64,000 nt of DNA, taken from the NCBI RefSeq assembly GCF_007991515.1, contig NZ_BJYM01000003.1, positions 1 through 64,000 of the forward strand. Reading direction: 5' to 3'. Position numbers and translations under genes: made by a program. The notes beneath the pieces were generated by a model that saw only the letters and a list, made by a program, of their open reading frames with translations, was not told where the DNA came from and did no database searches. This DNA is from Oceanobacillus sojae (lineage in GTDB: Bacteria; Bacillota; Bacilli; Bacillales; Amphibacillaceae). The stretch's first letter is position 1; the number at the start of each line of letters is the position of its first letter. Shown piece by piece: positions 35,736-45,783 of this stretch.

Positions 35736-36422
35736 TTAATTCAGCTCTAAAGATAAAAAAGCATAATCTCCATCTCTAAGAATCGCTCCTTTACGAACAG
35801 AAACAGGATATTTAAAGATAGGGCCGTCTAATACAGTTGTATGGAACTCTCCACCTTCTCCGCAGGGATCAATACCGCGATTTTGAAGCTCTCTCACGTA
35901 TTCATGGTCTAATGTTCTTCCTAAATCTTCTTCCTGCATACCAAGTGATAGATTAACAGTTACAACTATCGCAATAAATCCCAGGTCAATGAATTCTCTG
36001 ACAGCTTGGCGGTGATCCATTTCCCATAGAGGCATGGCCAGCTTTAATTCAGCTTTTTTTGTGACCTCATCGTGCCAGCAGCCATTTGCAGGCATATCCA
36101 AGTCGCCGGTAACCAGCACTTCTGCATGCTGCTTTTTCGCTTTTTTTAAAAGATTAATAAATACCTTTTCATATTCTGCCCAGCTTGCAGCGGCAGTGTA
36201 TACCGGCAATCCAATCGAGTCAGCCTGGGCTTGTATAATCGCTGGAGGCATGCCATGAGACCGGGAGCGATTTCCTTCTTCCTCCATCATGACAATGAGC
36301 CCAAGAGCTTCTCCAGCCTTCATTGATTTATAAAGAGCCAGAGAGCCGTCCTTTCCTCCGCTGAAGGAAGCGATAAATTTATGACCATGAGCATTATTTT
36401 TCCAGTTTCCTAAGTCCGTCAT
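35736..36422 (-). CDS. Dph6-like ATP pyrophosphatase
   Basis: 228 residues. SGGKDGSLALYK near 16 is the PP-loop that activates carboxylates or thiouridine-type substrates by adenylation, and VLVTGDLD, LSLGMQEEDLGR and CGEGGEFHT are hallmarks of the diphthine-ammonia ligase group. Bacteria have no diphthamide, so the substrate here is unknown. AAAGGAG lies before the ATG. Confidence 0.87.
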   Translation of the reverse strand: MTDLGNWKNNAHGHKFIASFSGGKDGSLALYKSMKAGEALGLIVMMEEEGNRSRSHGMPPAIIQAQADSIGLPVYTAAASWAEYEKVFINLLKKAKKQHAEVLVTGDLDMPANGCWHDEVTKKAELKLAMPLWEMDHRQAVREFIDLGFIAIVVTVNLSLGMQEEDLGRTLDHEYVRELQNRGIDPCGEGGEFHTTVLDGPIFKYPVSVRKGAILRDGDYAFLSLELN

Positions 36423-36521
36423 TTATATCCTTCTCCTTTATATGAGCAACATTTACAAGCCTTCTATCTTCATTTTATCAGCTCTGCTTATTTTTCGTCA
36501 TTTTTGTTCTTAATCACCTGT

Positions 36522-36977
36522 TTATCTCGATGTAAAACTATTCTTAATAAAATTCACAAGAGAACCGGCTGCTCCTGTAATTGCACCTATTACGATACCG
36601 GTTGTTACGCTGCTGAGAAACGCAAATATACGGGCAATGAGGTTTACTGCGGTTTGTGGCAGATTACTTAAGTTGCCCCCAAATTGAATAGGCGTATCTA
36701 AGGCAGTGCTCCATAAAATTTGATGAACGGCTGCTAAAAATATCCCGTAGAAAAAACCGATTAATAGCAGTGATAAAAAGGTTTTCTTTATATTTTTCAA
36801 ATTGGTATACATAATCCATATAATAATTGGGGCAAAGACCAATATGCTGTTTACCAGGCTGCCCTCCTCAATAATAGATAGATCATGGGCAATGACACGA
36901 GGAACACCTAGCAGGGAAAGCATGATTAAAGTAAATAAAGGCACACCTAAATAATTATTTATCCTTTGAATAGACAA
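36522..36977 (-). CDS. Hypothetical membrane protein, 151 aa
   Basis: I do not recognise the family. There are four hydrophobic segments, a GIVIGAITGAAGS glycine-zipper-like end and a basic tail. An AGGAG box lies before the ATG. It may be a small channel, a regulator or a phage-like holin, but nothing in the sequence decides. Confidence 0.65.
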   Translation of the reverse strand: MSIQRINNYLGVPLFTLIMLSLLGVPRVIAHDLSIIEEGSLVNSILVFAPIIIWIMYTNLKNIKKTFLSLLLIGFFYGIFLAAVHQILWSTALDTPIQFGGNLSNLPQTAVNLIARIFAFLSSVTTGIVIGAITGAAGSLVNFIKNSFTSR

Positions 36978-37226
36978 TAAGAAAACTCCTCTCTTTTTTT
37001 GAATATAACTATTATTTCTAGTGCTGCTTCATATAATAGGATGAAGAGCTTAAAGAAATCTAAAGGATTTATTAAATATTTATTAAATTGTGTTTGTGAT
37101 TAATAAATGGACTTCAACTATTTTTAAGTTAGAATATACAGATATTTTCAAAAAAAGATGAATACAGTATTGATTCAGGTTACAATAATGATATATACTC
37201 CATTATTTTAATAGGGGAGGGATGGT

Positions 37227-37376
37227 ATGGTTATCGGTGGTTTTATGTGCTTGGGAATAGGTATCGGTTTTTATACAGGGAATATTCCGGCGGGGACAAT
37301 GATAGGAATAGGGATAGGTCTGGTTGGAGAAGCAATATATCAAAAAATGGGAAAGCACTCTCCGGAAGAGGAATAA
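37227..37376 (+). CDS. Small glycine-rich membrane protein, 49 aa
   Basis: ATG 37227 stands behind GGGGAGGG. The peptide has one long glycine-rich hydrophobic stretch (GIGIGFYTGNIPAG and GIGIGLVGEAIY) and a charged tail ending in EEE. Similar short proteins are annotated in Bacillus genomes; the function is unknown. It has its own strong terminator downstream. Confidence 0.6.
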   Translation: MVIGGFMCLGIGIGFYTGNIPAGTMIGIGIGLVGEAIYQKMGKHSPEEE

Positions 37377-37475
37377 GGTTTGGGTGAGCGTTTTTCAAAA
37401 GCTGTGAGGTTGAAATAAAGTATTGAAAGCAGTTAAATAAAAAGAATAATTCACGTTTCTTAAAAGGAATAAGAT

Positions 37476-37528
37476 AAACGTATTGGATGGATTGAGGTTA
37501 AACTTGATTCCATTCAATGCGTTTTTTT
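37476..37528 (+). terminator. Rho-independent terminator
   Basis: A 15-bp stem with two G-T pairs (37476-37490 with 37510-37524) ends in a run of T, 100 bases after the small membrane protein gene. Confidence 0.8.
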
Positions 37529-37644
37529 ATGGTGAAGAAATAAATTTTGGGGCAGACAGTTTAAAAACAGTATGTTAAAATTAAATTGATTAACCGATCA
37601 AAAAATTATATATTTAATCAATTTCGTGTGAAGGAGATCATAAA

Positions 37645-38844
37645 TTGGACATACAAAGAGAAACTCAAACTTCTAAAAAAAGAGCAATTTCCTTAGATTT
37701 ACCCAGAGGATGGATGCTGTTATTAATTGTTCTTGCTCATGCTCCCTTATTTTTATATAATGCTGAGCCTGGTGTGATGAGCCGTCCGGAAAACATTACT
37801 TTTATCGATACAATCGTCAATACGTTTGGAGAATTATTTATAGACAATCGTGCGCGTCCTCTGTTTGCGGTTTTGTTTGGCTATGGACTGATGATGATTT
37901 TTGAGAAACAGATTTTAAGAGGGAATTCCCAAAAAGCAGCGCTTAAAACAATCCGGCGAAGATGTTGGTATTTAATATTATTCGGAATTATATTTGCCGT
38001 AGTAATCGGCGGGCAGGATATATTGATGGCTTATGGGATTGCTGGTCTTTTAACAGCTTGGCTGCTGCCACGGAATAACAAGGCCTTAATCAAAGTTACC
38101 ATTTTTATCACTTTGATTATTTTGCTCTATCTTCCTTTATTATGGGGCGTTTTTTTGAAAGAAATGGGCAGTTATGGATTCGGAGTGGAAGTTACACCGG
38201 ATATTGGGTATCTGCAATTCTTTATAGAAGCCGCTCTTTCTTTTCCAATCATCCCGATATTTATTCACTTTCTTTTTCCCGTTCTTCCTTCTGTTCTTAT
38301 AGGCATGTGGGCCGGCAAAAAACATTTGCTGGTTAATTCCCAGCAGCATCATAAGACATTAAAGAAAATTGCTGTGATAGGAATAATGACATCCATTATC
38401 GGAGCATTCCCCTTATTGATGATCGATAAAGTATGGTGGCCAAGCCTTCAAACAGCAGGGATTATATGGGGGCTTCATATCATAACAGGGATGGCTGCTG
38501 GAATAGGCTATGCAGCTCTGTTTGGAGTAATAGCTAACTATATTAAAAATCCTGGCTGGCTAACCTATTCATTGGCTGCTCTAGGGAAGCGTTCACTCAC
38601 TTTTTTCATTTTTAACGAAGCCTTGCTAGTTATCCTGTTATCTCCGGTATTTTTTGATTTAGGCGGGACATTAGACAATATTGGAGTCACGATTATTGCT
38701 ATAGCCATATGGATAGTAGCTGTGGTTTTGGCAGCCGTTTTAGAAAAGCTTTGTATGAATGGACCTTTGGAAAGCGCTATGCGTTATTTAGCTTATCAAA
38801 AGTATAAAGAAAATCCGGAAAAACAAAAAGGAGTCAAATACTAG
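37645..38844 (+). CDS. DUF418 membrane protein (YeiB/YxaH-like)
   Basis: 399 residues with about ten membrane segments. ISLDLPRGWMLLLIVLAHAPLF and the DNRARPLFAVLFGYGL block are hallmarks of the DUF418 family, whose function is unknown. TTG 37645 is the start, behind AAGGAG. It has its own terminator. Confidence 0.87.
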   Translation: MDIQRETQTSKKRAISLDLPRGWMLLLIVLAHAPLFLYNAEPGVMSRPENITFIDTIVNTFGELFIDNRARPLFAVLFGYGLMMIFEKQILRGNSQKAALKTIRRRCWYLILFGIIFAVVIGGQDILMAYGIAGLLTAWLLPRNNKALIKVTIFITLIILLYLPLLWGVFLKEMGSYGFGVEVTPDIGYLQFFIEAALSFPIIPIFIHFLFPVLPSVLIGMWAGKKHLLVNSQQHHKTLKKIAVIGIMTSIIGAFPLLMIDKVWWPSLQTAGIIWGLHIITGMAAGIGYAALFGVIANYIKNPGWLTYSLAALGKRSLTFFIFNEALLVILLSPVFFDLGGTLDNIGVTIIAIAIWIVAVVLAAVLEKLCMNGPLESAMRYLAYQKYKENPEKQKGVKY

Positions 38845-38864
38845 AAGATATTTGGCTCCTTTCC
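38827..38864 (+). terminator. Terminator overlapping the DUF418 stop
   Basis: A 14-bp stem with one G-T pair joins 38827-38840 to 38849-38862, with the TAG stop in the loop; it also ends the minus-strand SDR. Confidence 0.8.
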
Positions 38865-38893
38865 ACATTTTACAGCCTTCTGCAGTTTCAAAA

Positions 38894-39640
38894 TTAATTA
38901 TAGATTTGGCCTCCTGCGCAATTGACAGTAGATCCGTTTAAAGTCTTAGCTCTGTTCATAGCAAAAATAACAACATCGGCAATTTCTTCCGCAGTTGCCG
39001 GAATATTAGGCCCTGTAGAGGCAGCGATTCCCGCACCAATTACTTCTGTATAAGTAGTTGATGCGGCAGCGGAAATATTCGTCTGCATCGTATTAGGTGC
39101 AACCCCCACTGCGAAAATATTCAAGTCCTGATAGTCTTGGCCGATAGATTTAGTTAATCCGGCAAGTGCATGCTTGGAAGCAGCATAGACACCGTTAAAG
39201 GCTGTCGGTTTAAAGGAATTGGATGAAACAGTATTGATGATGGTACCGCCGTTATTTTCTATCATTACAGGAATAACATATTTGATTCCTAAGAATGCCC
39301 CTTTTACATTAATATTCATTAAGCGGTCATACTCTTCACTTGAGTACTCATGAAGCAGACGGAATGGAATCATAATTCCGGCGTTATTATGGAAATAATC
39401 TATGGTTCCGAAAGCCTTAACCGTTTGTGCTACATAATTTTTAACGTCTTCTTCATTGGAAACGTCAGCCTTTACAAAAATAACTTCGGCACCCAGCTTT
39501 TTAGCGCCTTCAGCAGTAGCCTGTCCGTCCTTTTCGTTATAATCCACCAGGCTTAAACGATGCCCCTGTTCTGCCAATTTTAATGCAACAGCCCGCCCGA
39601 GACCGGTTGCTGCCCCGGTGATTAAGTAAACCTTGCTCAT
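38894..39640 (-). CDS. Short-chain dehydrogenase/reductase
   Basis: 248 residues, classical SDR. TGAATGLG near 8 binds NAD(P), NNAGIM near 89 is the second motif, and S143-Y156-K160-type residues lie in TVSSNSFKPTAFNGVYAASKHAL. GGGGGAG lies before the ATG. It diverges from a TetR regulator that probably controls it. Confidence 0.9.
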   Translation of the reverse strand: MSKVYLITGAATGLGRAVALKLAEQGHRLSLVDYNEKDGQATAEGAKKLGAEVIFVKADVSNEEDVKNYVAQTVKAFGTIDYFHNNAGIMIPFRLLHEYSSEEYDRLMNINVKGAFLGIKYVIPVMIENNGGTIINTVSSNSFKPTAFNGVYAASKHALAGLTKSIGQDYQDLNIFAVGVAPNTMQTNISAAASTTYTEVIGAGIAASTGPNIPATAEEIADVVIFAMNRAKTLNGSTVNCAGGQIYN

Positions 39641-39727
39641 AAGAGCTCCCCCTTTTAATAGCTTACAATGTTCAACAGCTGTCCATGTATTCTCTCTCTA
39701 TTCACCTTAAATAAAACGCTTACAAAC

Positions 39728-39743
39728 TTTAGTATAAACTAAA
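39728..39743. promoter_or_regulatory. Candidate operator between SDR and TetR
   Basis: TTTAGT and ACTAAA pair perfectly around ATAA (39728-39743) between the divergent SDR and TetR genes. A second smaller dyad CTATTATGATAG follows at about 39768. Both are plausible TetR sites. Confidence 0.4.
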
Positions 39744-39877
39744 AATATTGTTTTAATGTACAACTGTCTATTATGATAGTAGCATAGGATAAAATTCTAA
39801 TTCAATAACCAAAAAAATGGAGAATGTTGCTTAATGAACGATTTTTGTGAAAAATGTCTATTAAGAGGTGAAGCAGC

Positions 39878-40435
39878 TTGAATTTAAATGATTTAAGAGT
39901 TATTAAAACGAAGAAGACATTTCATGAGGCATTAGTGAAGCTTTTGATGGATAAACCGATGGAGTCTATTTCTGTCTCTGAAATTTGTAAACTGGCAAAA
40001 GTAAACAGAGGAACATTTTATTTGCATTATGATCAGAAAGAGTGCTTATTTGAAGAATATTTTAAGGTAGTTATGGAAGATTTGGAGGACTCCTATCAGG
40101 GGGCTTATCGTGATTTGCAGGTCCAGCCGCATGAAGTAGATCCATCTTCTTTACGTATCTTTCATCATGTAAAGAAATACGGTGATTTTTATAAAATTGT
40201 TTTTACAAATAAGGCATCGCTTTCCTATTACTATTTATTTTATGAAAAGATAAAGCTGCTGCTTGGTGAGGTTTTAAAGCTGTATAAGAATGAGGATATT
40301 GATATTCAGCTTTACACTGCCTATCAGGCAAATGCACTTGTTGGTATGATTATGTACTGGGTTGCTGATGATTTTTCTTACAGTTTGGATTATATGAATG
40401 AGCAATATGCGCTGTTTTATAGAATGAGTATTTAA
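39878..40435 (+). CDS. TetR/AcrR family regulator
   Basis: 185 residues. The N-terminal HTH (ISVSEICKLAKVNRGTFYLHYDQKECLFEEY) is typical; the C-terminal domain would bind a ligand. TTG 39878 is the start, behind AGAGGTG. Divergent from the SDR gene, it probably controls this enzyme. Confidence 0.88.
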   Translation: MNLNDLRVIKTKKTFHEALVKLLMDKPMESISVSEICKLAKVNRGTFYLHYDQKECLFEEYFKVVMEDLEDSYQGAYRDLQVQPHEVDPSSLRIFHHVKKYGDFYKIVFTNKASLSYYYLFYEKIKLLLGEVLKLYKNEDIDIQLYTAYQANALVGMIMYWVADDFSYSLDYMNEQYALFYRMSI

Positions 40436-40554
40436 ATATATATAAGGGAGAAATATTTTATTAATAAATCAGATTATTAAACTCTAGGAAAAAGCAGGTG
40501 TGGGAATAATCTTGTGAAAAAAACTATAGGCAGGAAAGATGTTATAAAAGAAGC

Positions 40555-40590
40555 AAAGGAAGCCGCAATCAAAGCTCCTTTACTTTTTTT
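40555..40590. terminator. Hairpin with T run between TetR and RluA
   Basis: AAAGGA pairs with TCCTTT and GC with GC (one bulge), followed by ACTTTTTTT. Works on the plus strand after TetR, possibly on both. Confidence 0.6.
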
Positions 40591-40619
40591 ATTAACAAAC
40601 ACTTATCTGATATACGAGT

Positions 40620-41288
40620 CTACCAAAGATTCCATGGGTATTTATCCGGCGGCTGAGACTTAACCTTAATCTCTTCTTTTTTCGTTGGATGCTCTATTAC
40701 GAGCGTTTCTGACCATAATGCAATCTGTTCTCCGGTTTGATTAACCTTTTCTCCGTATTTTTGATCTCCATAAAGCGGTAAATCACGGGAGGAGAGCTGA
40801 ACACGAATTTGATGCGGCCGACCGGTATGCAGTTTGATAGAGAGCAGGCTCAAATTTTCTTTACTGCCGATAACTTCATATTCTAGCTTGGCTTCTTTAG
40901 CATTCTTATTCTCCGGATGTGCTGTATACACTTTGTTTTCACGTTTATCCTTTACCAGGTAATCTTTTAATAACCCATACTTTTTCTTAGGCTCTCCTCT
41001 TACCACAGCTAAATATTTCTTTTCTACTGCCTGTCTTCGAATTGCGTCAGATAAGCGGGAAGCAGCTTTGGATGTTTTTGAAAAGACCATTGCTCCTCCT
41101 ACAGGGCGGTCCAGGCGGTGAACCATTCCCAAATATACATTTCCCGGTTTTTGATAGCGGATTTTTAAATCTTCCTTCAAAAGATTAAGTAAATCCTGGT
41201 CCTTTGATCTATCCTCCTGTACGGGAATGTTGACAGGCTTTTCTACAAAAAGTAAATGATTGTCCTCATAAAGTATTGGAACATTCAC
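40620..41288 (-). CDS. RluA family pseudouridine synthase
   Basis: 222 residues. GMVHRLDRPVGGAMVFSKT near 56 includes the catalytic Asp of HRLDR, and LLSIKLHTGRPHQIRVQLSS near 140 is the second hallmark. A short family member without S4 domain. It would convert uridine in rRNA or tRNA. AAAGGAG lies upstream. Confidence 0.9.
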   Translation of the reverse strand: MNVPILYEDNHLLFVEKPVNIPVQEDRSKDQDLLNLLKEDLKIRYQKPGNVYLGMVHRLDRPVGGAMVFSKTSKAASRLSDAIRRQAVEKKYLAVVRGEPKKKYGLLKDYLVKDKRENKVYTAHPENKNAKEAKLEYEVIGSKENLSLLSIKLHTGRPHQIRVQLSSRDLPLYGDQKYGEKVNQTGEQIALWSETLVIEHPTKKEEIKVKSQPPDKYPWNLW

Positions 41289-41556
41289 GGGTAAAACTCC
41301 TTTATTTCATACTGAGGCAATGATAACATAGCAGATTTTTTAATCAAGGGAGCATCTTCTTAATAGCATCTCAGCAGTAAATCAATCGTTTGTTTGAATT
41401 ATAAAATGAAGTCTACGTAAAACTGCTTCTGCGATGATATTTAATTAGAAGGTTATGCTTTCTTGCTTATTTCTTGTTTATATATGGAATTATGGTATAT
41501 TAAAAAACCAATGAAATTCTATAAAAAGGCGAAAGACATTTAGTTGGAGGGGAAAG

Positions 41557-42156
41557 ATGGAAGAGAATGTATTCAATCAAATGGCAAAAAAATATGATAC
41601 AGAAGATCGAATAAAGCTGGCAAATATTATTGCCGGAGAGATAAAGAAAGTCTTTGCCGGCAAGCAATATCATTCCATCCTGGATTATGGCGGAGGGACA
41701 GGTTTGGTGACATTTCAGCTTGCTGATCAATTTGAAAAGGGATGGCTGATAGATGCTTCTCAGGAAATGATTCAGGTTGCCCAAGGTAAAATAGAGAAGC
41801 AGCAATTAACTCATTTTGAAGCAGTAGAATTTAATTTAGTGGAAGATGACGGTTTGGACTTGAATGCAGATGTCATTATCTTATCGCTTGTTCTGCTGCA
41901 TGTTCCAGATATAGGGCCGCTTCTGCAAAAATTAAGTACAATGCTAAATCCAAACGGCATGCTTATTATCGTCGATTTTGATAAAAATGAAAGAATCCAG
42001 CATCCAAAAGTGCATAATGGTTTTACTAAAGAGGAAATAAGCAATGTATTAAACGATGCTGGTTTCCAAAATATTGAAATGAATACTTTTCATCATGGGA
42101 ATCATATCTTCATGAAGCAAGATGCCTCTCTGTTTATAGCGACAAGTACAAAATAG
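41557..42156 (+). CDS. Class I SAM-dependent methyltransferase
   Basis: 199 residues. SILDYGGGTGLVTFQLADQF near 35 is motif I, WLIDASQEMIQVAQ motif II-like, and ADVIILSLVLLHVPDIGPLL near 96 the later motifs. No substrate can be told. GTTGGAGG lies upstream. Confidence 0.85.
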   Translation: MEENVFNQMAKKYDTEDRIKLANIIAGEIKKVFAGKQYHSILDYGGGTGLVTFQLADQFEKGWLIDASQEMIQVAQGKIEKQQLTHFEAVEFNLVEDDGLDLNADVIILSLVLLHVPDIGPLLQKLSTMLNPNGMLIIVDFDKNERIQHPKVHNGFTKEEISNVLNDAGFQNIEMNTFHHGNHIFMKQDASLFIATSTK

Positions 42157-42193
42157 TTAAAAGGCAAGGAGATGTTCCCCTTGCCTTTTAACT
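42155..42193. terminator. Bidirectional 15-bp terminator
   Basis: The arms 42155-42169 and 42179-42193 pair perfectly; the stem includes the methyltransferase stop codon and ends the minus-strand csaA on the other side. Confidence 0.85.
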
Positions 42194-42196
42194 ATT

Positions 42197-42529
42197 TTAA
42201 GAGACTCGTGTGCCATTTGGAACGTGTTCATCTGGACTCAGAAGAACGACATCTCCATCTTTTGGAGTACCGCCGATAACAAGAACCTCTGATTTGAACC
42301 CCGCAATACGCATTGGCGGGAAATTAACGACTGCTGCAACCTGACGCCCATTGAGCTGTTCGGGAGTATATCTGCGTGTGATTTGAGCAGAAGAATACTT
42401 TGTTCCAATCTCTTCTCCAAAATCGATTTCTAATTGGATTGCCGGCTTTTTTGCTTCCGGAAAAGGTGCAGCGTATCGAATGGTGCCAATTCGAATATCC
42501 AGTTTTAAAAAATCCTCTATCGTTGCCAT
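42197..42529 (-). CDS. csaA: CsaA tRNA-binding chaperone-like protein
   Basis: 110 residues, full length for Csa[22 protein letters not shown] and the OB-fold ending [24 protein letters not shown] are typical. In B. subtilis the protein is linked to secretion as a chaperone and binds tRNA. AAAGGAG 9 bases before ATG 42529 sets the start over a longer upstream frame. Confidence 0.92.
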   Translation of the reverse strand: MATIEDFLKLDIRIGTIRYAAPFPEAKKPAIQLEIDFGEEIGTKYSSAQITRRYTPEQLNGRQVAAVVNFPPMRIAGFKSEVLVIGGTPKDGDVVLLSPDEHVPNGTRVS

Positions 42530-42558
42530 TTTTATGTTGTCTCCTTTAATCAATTTAT

Positions 42559-43458
42559 TTAGGCTGAGGTCATCGTTGTAGATTTATTTTTACGATTCAT
42601 CGCGTTGGATGATCCAATTAATAATACAATCCCGATAATTAAAAGTGAGATACCTAGCCAGGCGGTTGTATTTAAGCTTTCTCCTAATAGGAGCACTCCT
42701 AATAATGCCGCTGTTAAAGGCTCTGCCAAGGCAAGCGTTACCGCAGTTGAGGAAGAAACTTTAGTCAGCCCTTTGGCAAAAAGAAAGTAGGCTATCCCAG
42801 TAGCTATAACTCCAAGCTGAATACTTACACCAATCCCCTGCAAGCTCTTCACCCAAGATATATCGAAGATAAATAAAAACGGAGCTAAGAAAATCGCACT
42901 GAGCGTAAAAATAACCGCAACAACATTTAAGGATGGGAATTTTTGAACCATATCTCTGCTGGCAAGTGTGTAAATGGCAAAGGAAAGTCCTGCTCCCAAA
43001 GACATGATGACACCGACAGGATCTACATAGGCTGCCTCTCTGTTTACAAACAAAAGAATACAGCCGGAAATGGAAAGAACAGTGGAGCACCACCAGATTT
43101 TTGATGGGCGGGATTTAAAAAATATCCATTCCAGCAGCCTTGATAAAATCGGTGCACTTCCTATTGCTGCTACTGTTCCGATAGCCACTCCGGTGATAGT
43201 AACGGCAGAGAAAAACAATGGCTGGTATAGAGCCATGCTCAAAGCTGCCAAAATAGTTGCTTTCTTTGGCCAATTTTTTAACTCTAATTTGCCAAACAAA
43301 AGAACCAGAGATAATAAAAAGAACCCTCCGATAGCTAAGCGGATTGTTCCAATCGCTATAGGATGCGCACTTTCAGGTGCAAAAGCCTGCGTGGTGCCTG
43401 TTGTTCCCCAGAGGACAGCTGCCAGCAGGATTAGCAAAGCGGAAAGTTTTCCTTGCAT
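42559..43458 (-). CDS. EamA (DMT) family transporter
   Basis: 299 residues with ten membrane segments in two EamA repeats ([20 protein letters not shown] and later [19 protein letters not shown]). It exports metabolites or drugs. GGAG 9 bases before ATG 43458 sets the start. Its AraC neighbour upstream on the same strand may control it. Confidence 0.87.
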   Translation of the reverse strand: MQGKLSALLILLAAVLWGTTGTTQAFAPESAHPIAIGTIRLAIGGFFLLSLVLLFGKLELKNWPKKATILAALSMALYQPLFFSAVTITGVAIGTVAAIGSAPILSRLLEWIFFKSRPSKIWWCSTVLSISGCILLFVNREAAYVDPVGVIMSLGAGLSFAIYTLASRDMVQKFPSLNVVAVIFTLSAIFLAPFLFIFDISWVKSLQGIGVSIQLGVIATGIAYFLFAKGLTKVSSSTAVTLALAEPLTAALLGVLLLGESLNTTAWLGISLLIIGIVLLIGSSNAMNRKNKSTTMTSA

Positions 43459-43546
43459 TTGACCCACTCCAAAAAAGAATATTAAATTTATCATAAAAAA
43501 TTGTTGATGCATTTTCTATACCTGATTTAACATTCTTTTATCTGTT

Positions 43547-44239
43547 TTAAAGAAATCTGTATTTTTTTGGAGCTGTTCCCTTGTGCCTGACAAACCATCT
43601 TGTAAAGGAAGAAGCATTCTCAAAGCCCAATTCTTCACTGATCCGCGACATGGACCATCCGGTTGAAAGCACTAAATGCTCTGCTTCTTGTAAACGAAGC
43701 TCTAAAATATAAGCTTTTGGACTTTTACCGGTTCTTTTCTTAAACCATTCCGAATAATAAACTGGATGATAATGTTCTATTTTTGCCAGAGTTTCTATTC
43801 GAATCGGCTCCTTGAAATGCCTGTGAATATAATCAATAGAAGGGGGATTGGAAGTCTGCAGTTTTTTTGCAATGTACCTGGTTAAATCTGACAAGGGAGA
43901 TAAATCATTTTTCGAAGCTGCCTCTTCCAGCAATAAATAACGGATAGAAGTCCAGTGTTCATCTAATCGGATATGCATGCTTTCAGAGCTATCTGGTGAA
44001 TAGTGTAAGGGAATATCCAATATTAAAAATTCATTTCTGTCTATAGAGCGGTAGTTGTGTTGAAAGTTTGGAGGAAGATAGAAACAGTAATCTGGTCCGA
44101 GGTTTATTTTCTGCTGCTGTGTCCGGATATCCAAAGAACCGTGCAGCGGGAAGAGAAACTGTCCAAATTCATGCTGGTGTGAATGGAATTCTCTAGAGTA
44201 GGACCTTTTTTCACAAACAATTTGCTGGCTTCTTTCCAT
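43547..44239 (-). CDS. AraC family regulator
   Basis: 230 residues. The N-terminal 100 form a cupin-type sensing domain (HEFGQFLFPLHGSLDI, CFYLPPNFQHNYRS); the C-terminal 100 hold two helix-turn-helix units (IETLAKIEHYHPVYYSEWFKKRTG and MSRISEELGFENASSFTRWFVRHKG). AAGGGAG before ATG 44239 sets the start. It probably activates the DMT transporter next door. Confidence 0.9.
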   Translation of the reverse strand: MERSQQIVCEKRSYSREFHSHQHEFGQFLFPLHGSLDIRTQQQKINLGPDYCFYLPPNFQHNYRSIDRNEFLILDIPLHYSPDSSESMHIRLDEHWTSIRYLLLEEAASKNDLSPLSDLTRYIAKKLQTSNPPSIDYIHRHFKEPIRIETLAKIEHYHPVYYSEWFKKRTGKSPKAYILELRLQEAEHLVLSTGWSMSRISEELGFENASSFTRWFVRHKGTAPKKYRFL

Positions 44240-44491
44240 TATGTTTTCTCCCTTCAAGGTTAAATTTAAAATATCGTATCATTAATTTGCAGTAAGGTAA
44301 ATGAATTGAAAGAAATTTTTATTAACTCCTTGCTTATTCTATTGCTGGAAATTCGGTATCAAACCAGTTAATTTTCTTTAACAATTGATCCGCGTCATTT
44401 TGCTTGTTTAGAAACACGATACATGGAATCGTTTTAGCAATAAAGTATAAGGTTTTAAAAATTAAATATGATTCTATAATTAATCATATTT

Positions 44492-44512
44492 ACATACATA
44501 CTGTATGTATGT
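44492..44512. promoter_or_regulatory. TetR-type operator upstream of the VOC-AlkC-TetR operon
   Basis: ACATACATA and TATGTATGT pair perfectly around CTG. It follows a TATAAT at 44475-44480 and covers the expected transcription start; it matches the common TetR family half-site. The TetR encoded at the end of the operon is the likely binder. Confidence 0.7.
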
Positions 44513-44548
44513 TAAAATAAATCTAAATTACAATAAGGAGTGAAGAAA

Positions 44549-44986
44549 ATGAAGCTTAGCGGTTTTTATCCAGTATTAATGACGAAAAATGTAAGCGAAA
44601 CGAGTGAATTTTATTTACAACATTTTGGATTCTCCATCGTTTTCGAAGCGGATTGGTATATAAGTTTGAAGCAGGAAGAGACAGGAGGGGAGTTAGCAAT
44701 CCTTCAGGCAGATCATGAAACAGTACCTTCTTCCTTTGGAAACACTGTCCAGGGTTTAATCATTAATTTTGAGGTAGAAAATGTCGATGAAGTCTATGAG
44801 CGATTAGTTAAAAAACATAAGTTGCCTTTGCATCTCGATTTACGTGATGAGGCATTTGGTCAAAGGCATTTTATTACAAGTGACCCGAGTGGTGTATTGA
44901 TTGATGTGATTACAGTTATTCCTCCTGATAAATCCTTTCAAGATTATTATAAAGAAACGGAAACAGGAGAACAGGGATTATCATGA
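44549..44986 (+). CDS. VOC family protein
   Basis: 145 residues. The start [25 protein letters not shown] and the end [22 protein letters not shown] fit the glyoxalase superfamily. AAGGAG 8 bases before ATG 44549 sets the start. The stop overlaps the next start by four bases (ATGA), so it is coupled to the repair-like gene downstream. Confidence 0.85.
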   Translation: MKLSGFYPVLMTKNVSETSEFYLQHFGFSIVFEADWYISLKQEETGGELAILQADHETVPSSFGNTVQGLIINFEVENVDEVYERLVKKHKLPLHLDLRDEAFGQRHFITSDPSGVLIDVITVIPPDKSFQDYYKETETGEQGLS

Positions 44987-45783
44987 GCGAGTATATAGCT
45001 TTAAAATATTATTTTGATAAAGAACTGGCTCTCAGGCTGGCTGATTTAATTGAGCCGCATTATCCTCCTTTTTCTAAATATGATTTTGTAGATGCGGTGA
45101 GGGCAGAAGTAGAGGATAAAGAGTTGAAGGCACGTGTAGAAGTAATAACGGACAATTTAAAGCAATATCTTCCTGCAGATTACGAAGAAGCTTTAGCTAT
45201 CTTATTAAACATTCTGGGACCAGAGAATGAAACAGAAGAAGGGATGTTTACCAAAGGTTATTTCCTGATGCCTGTTGCCCTTTTTGTAGAAAAATATGGA
45301 TTAGATTATTTTGATTTATCCTTTCAAGCCATGTATGAAATTACGAAACGCCATACATCGGAGTTTGCTGTCAGAGCCTATTTAATGGCAGATGTTGATC
45401 GTTGCATGAATTATTTTCAAAATTGGATAGGAGATTCTAACCCGCATATTAGACGCTTAGTAAGCGAAGGAACCCGGCCGCGTCTTCCATGGGCTAAAAA
45501 GATGCCTCCATTAAAAAACGATATACGAAATAATTTATATCTGTTAGAAAAATTAATGTGTGACAGGTCTCGTTATGTTCAAAAATCTGTGGCCAATCAC
45601 ATAAATGATTTAACAAAAGAGAATCCTGCAGCAGTTCTCGAATGGATGGAGCAATATGTATCAAATAAGGAGAATATAAATTCTAAAATAATTAAAAATG
45701 GATTCAGAACATTAATAAAATCAAAGAATGAACATGCAGTGGAATTATTGCATCAAGCTGAGCAGAAAGGAGAGCCAACATGA
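44983..45783 (+). CDS. DNA alkylation repair protein (AlkC/AlkD-like)
   Basis: 266 residues of helical HEAT-like repeats. [21 protein letters not shown] near 160 is a hallmark of AlkC-like glycosylases, and [24 protein letters not shown] continues the family's repeat. These proteins excise 3-methyladenine and related bases from DNA. Start and stop overlap the neighbours by four bases each. The operon with a VOC protein and a TetR regulator suggests a response to an electrophile or alkylator. Confidence 0.85.
   Translation: MSEYIALKYYFDKELALRLADLIEPHYPPFSKYDFVDAVRAEVEDKELKARVEVITDNLKQYLPADYEEALAILLNILGPENETEEGMFTKGYFLMPVALFVEKYGLDYFDLSFQAMYEITKRHTSEFAVRAYLMADVDRCMNYFQNWIGDSNPHIRRLVSEGTRPRLPWAKKMPPLKNDIRNNLYLLEKLMCDRSRYVQKSVANHINDLTKENPAAVLEWMEQYVSNKENINSKIIKNGFRTLIKSKNEHAVELLHQAEQKGEPT

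Noticed and set aside
40513-40662. 49-codon frame from GTG 40513 overlapping the end of the RluA gene
   Set aside because: It overlaps the RluA coding region antisense and runs through a terminator hairpin, without a good ribosome-binding site.
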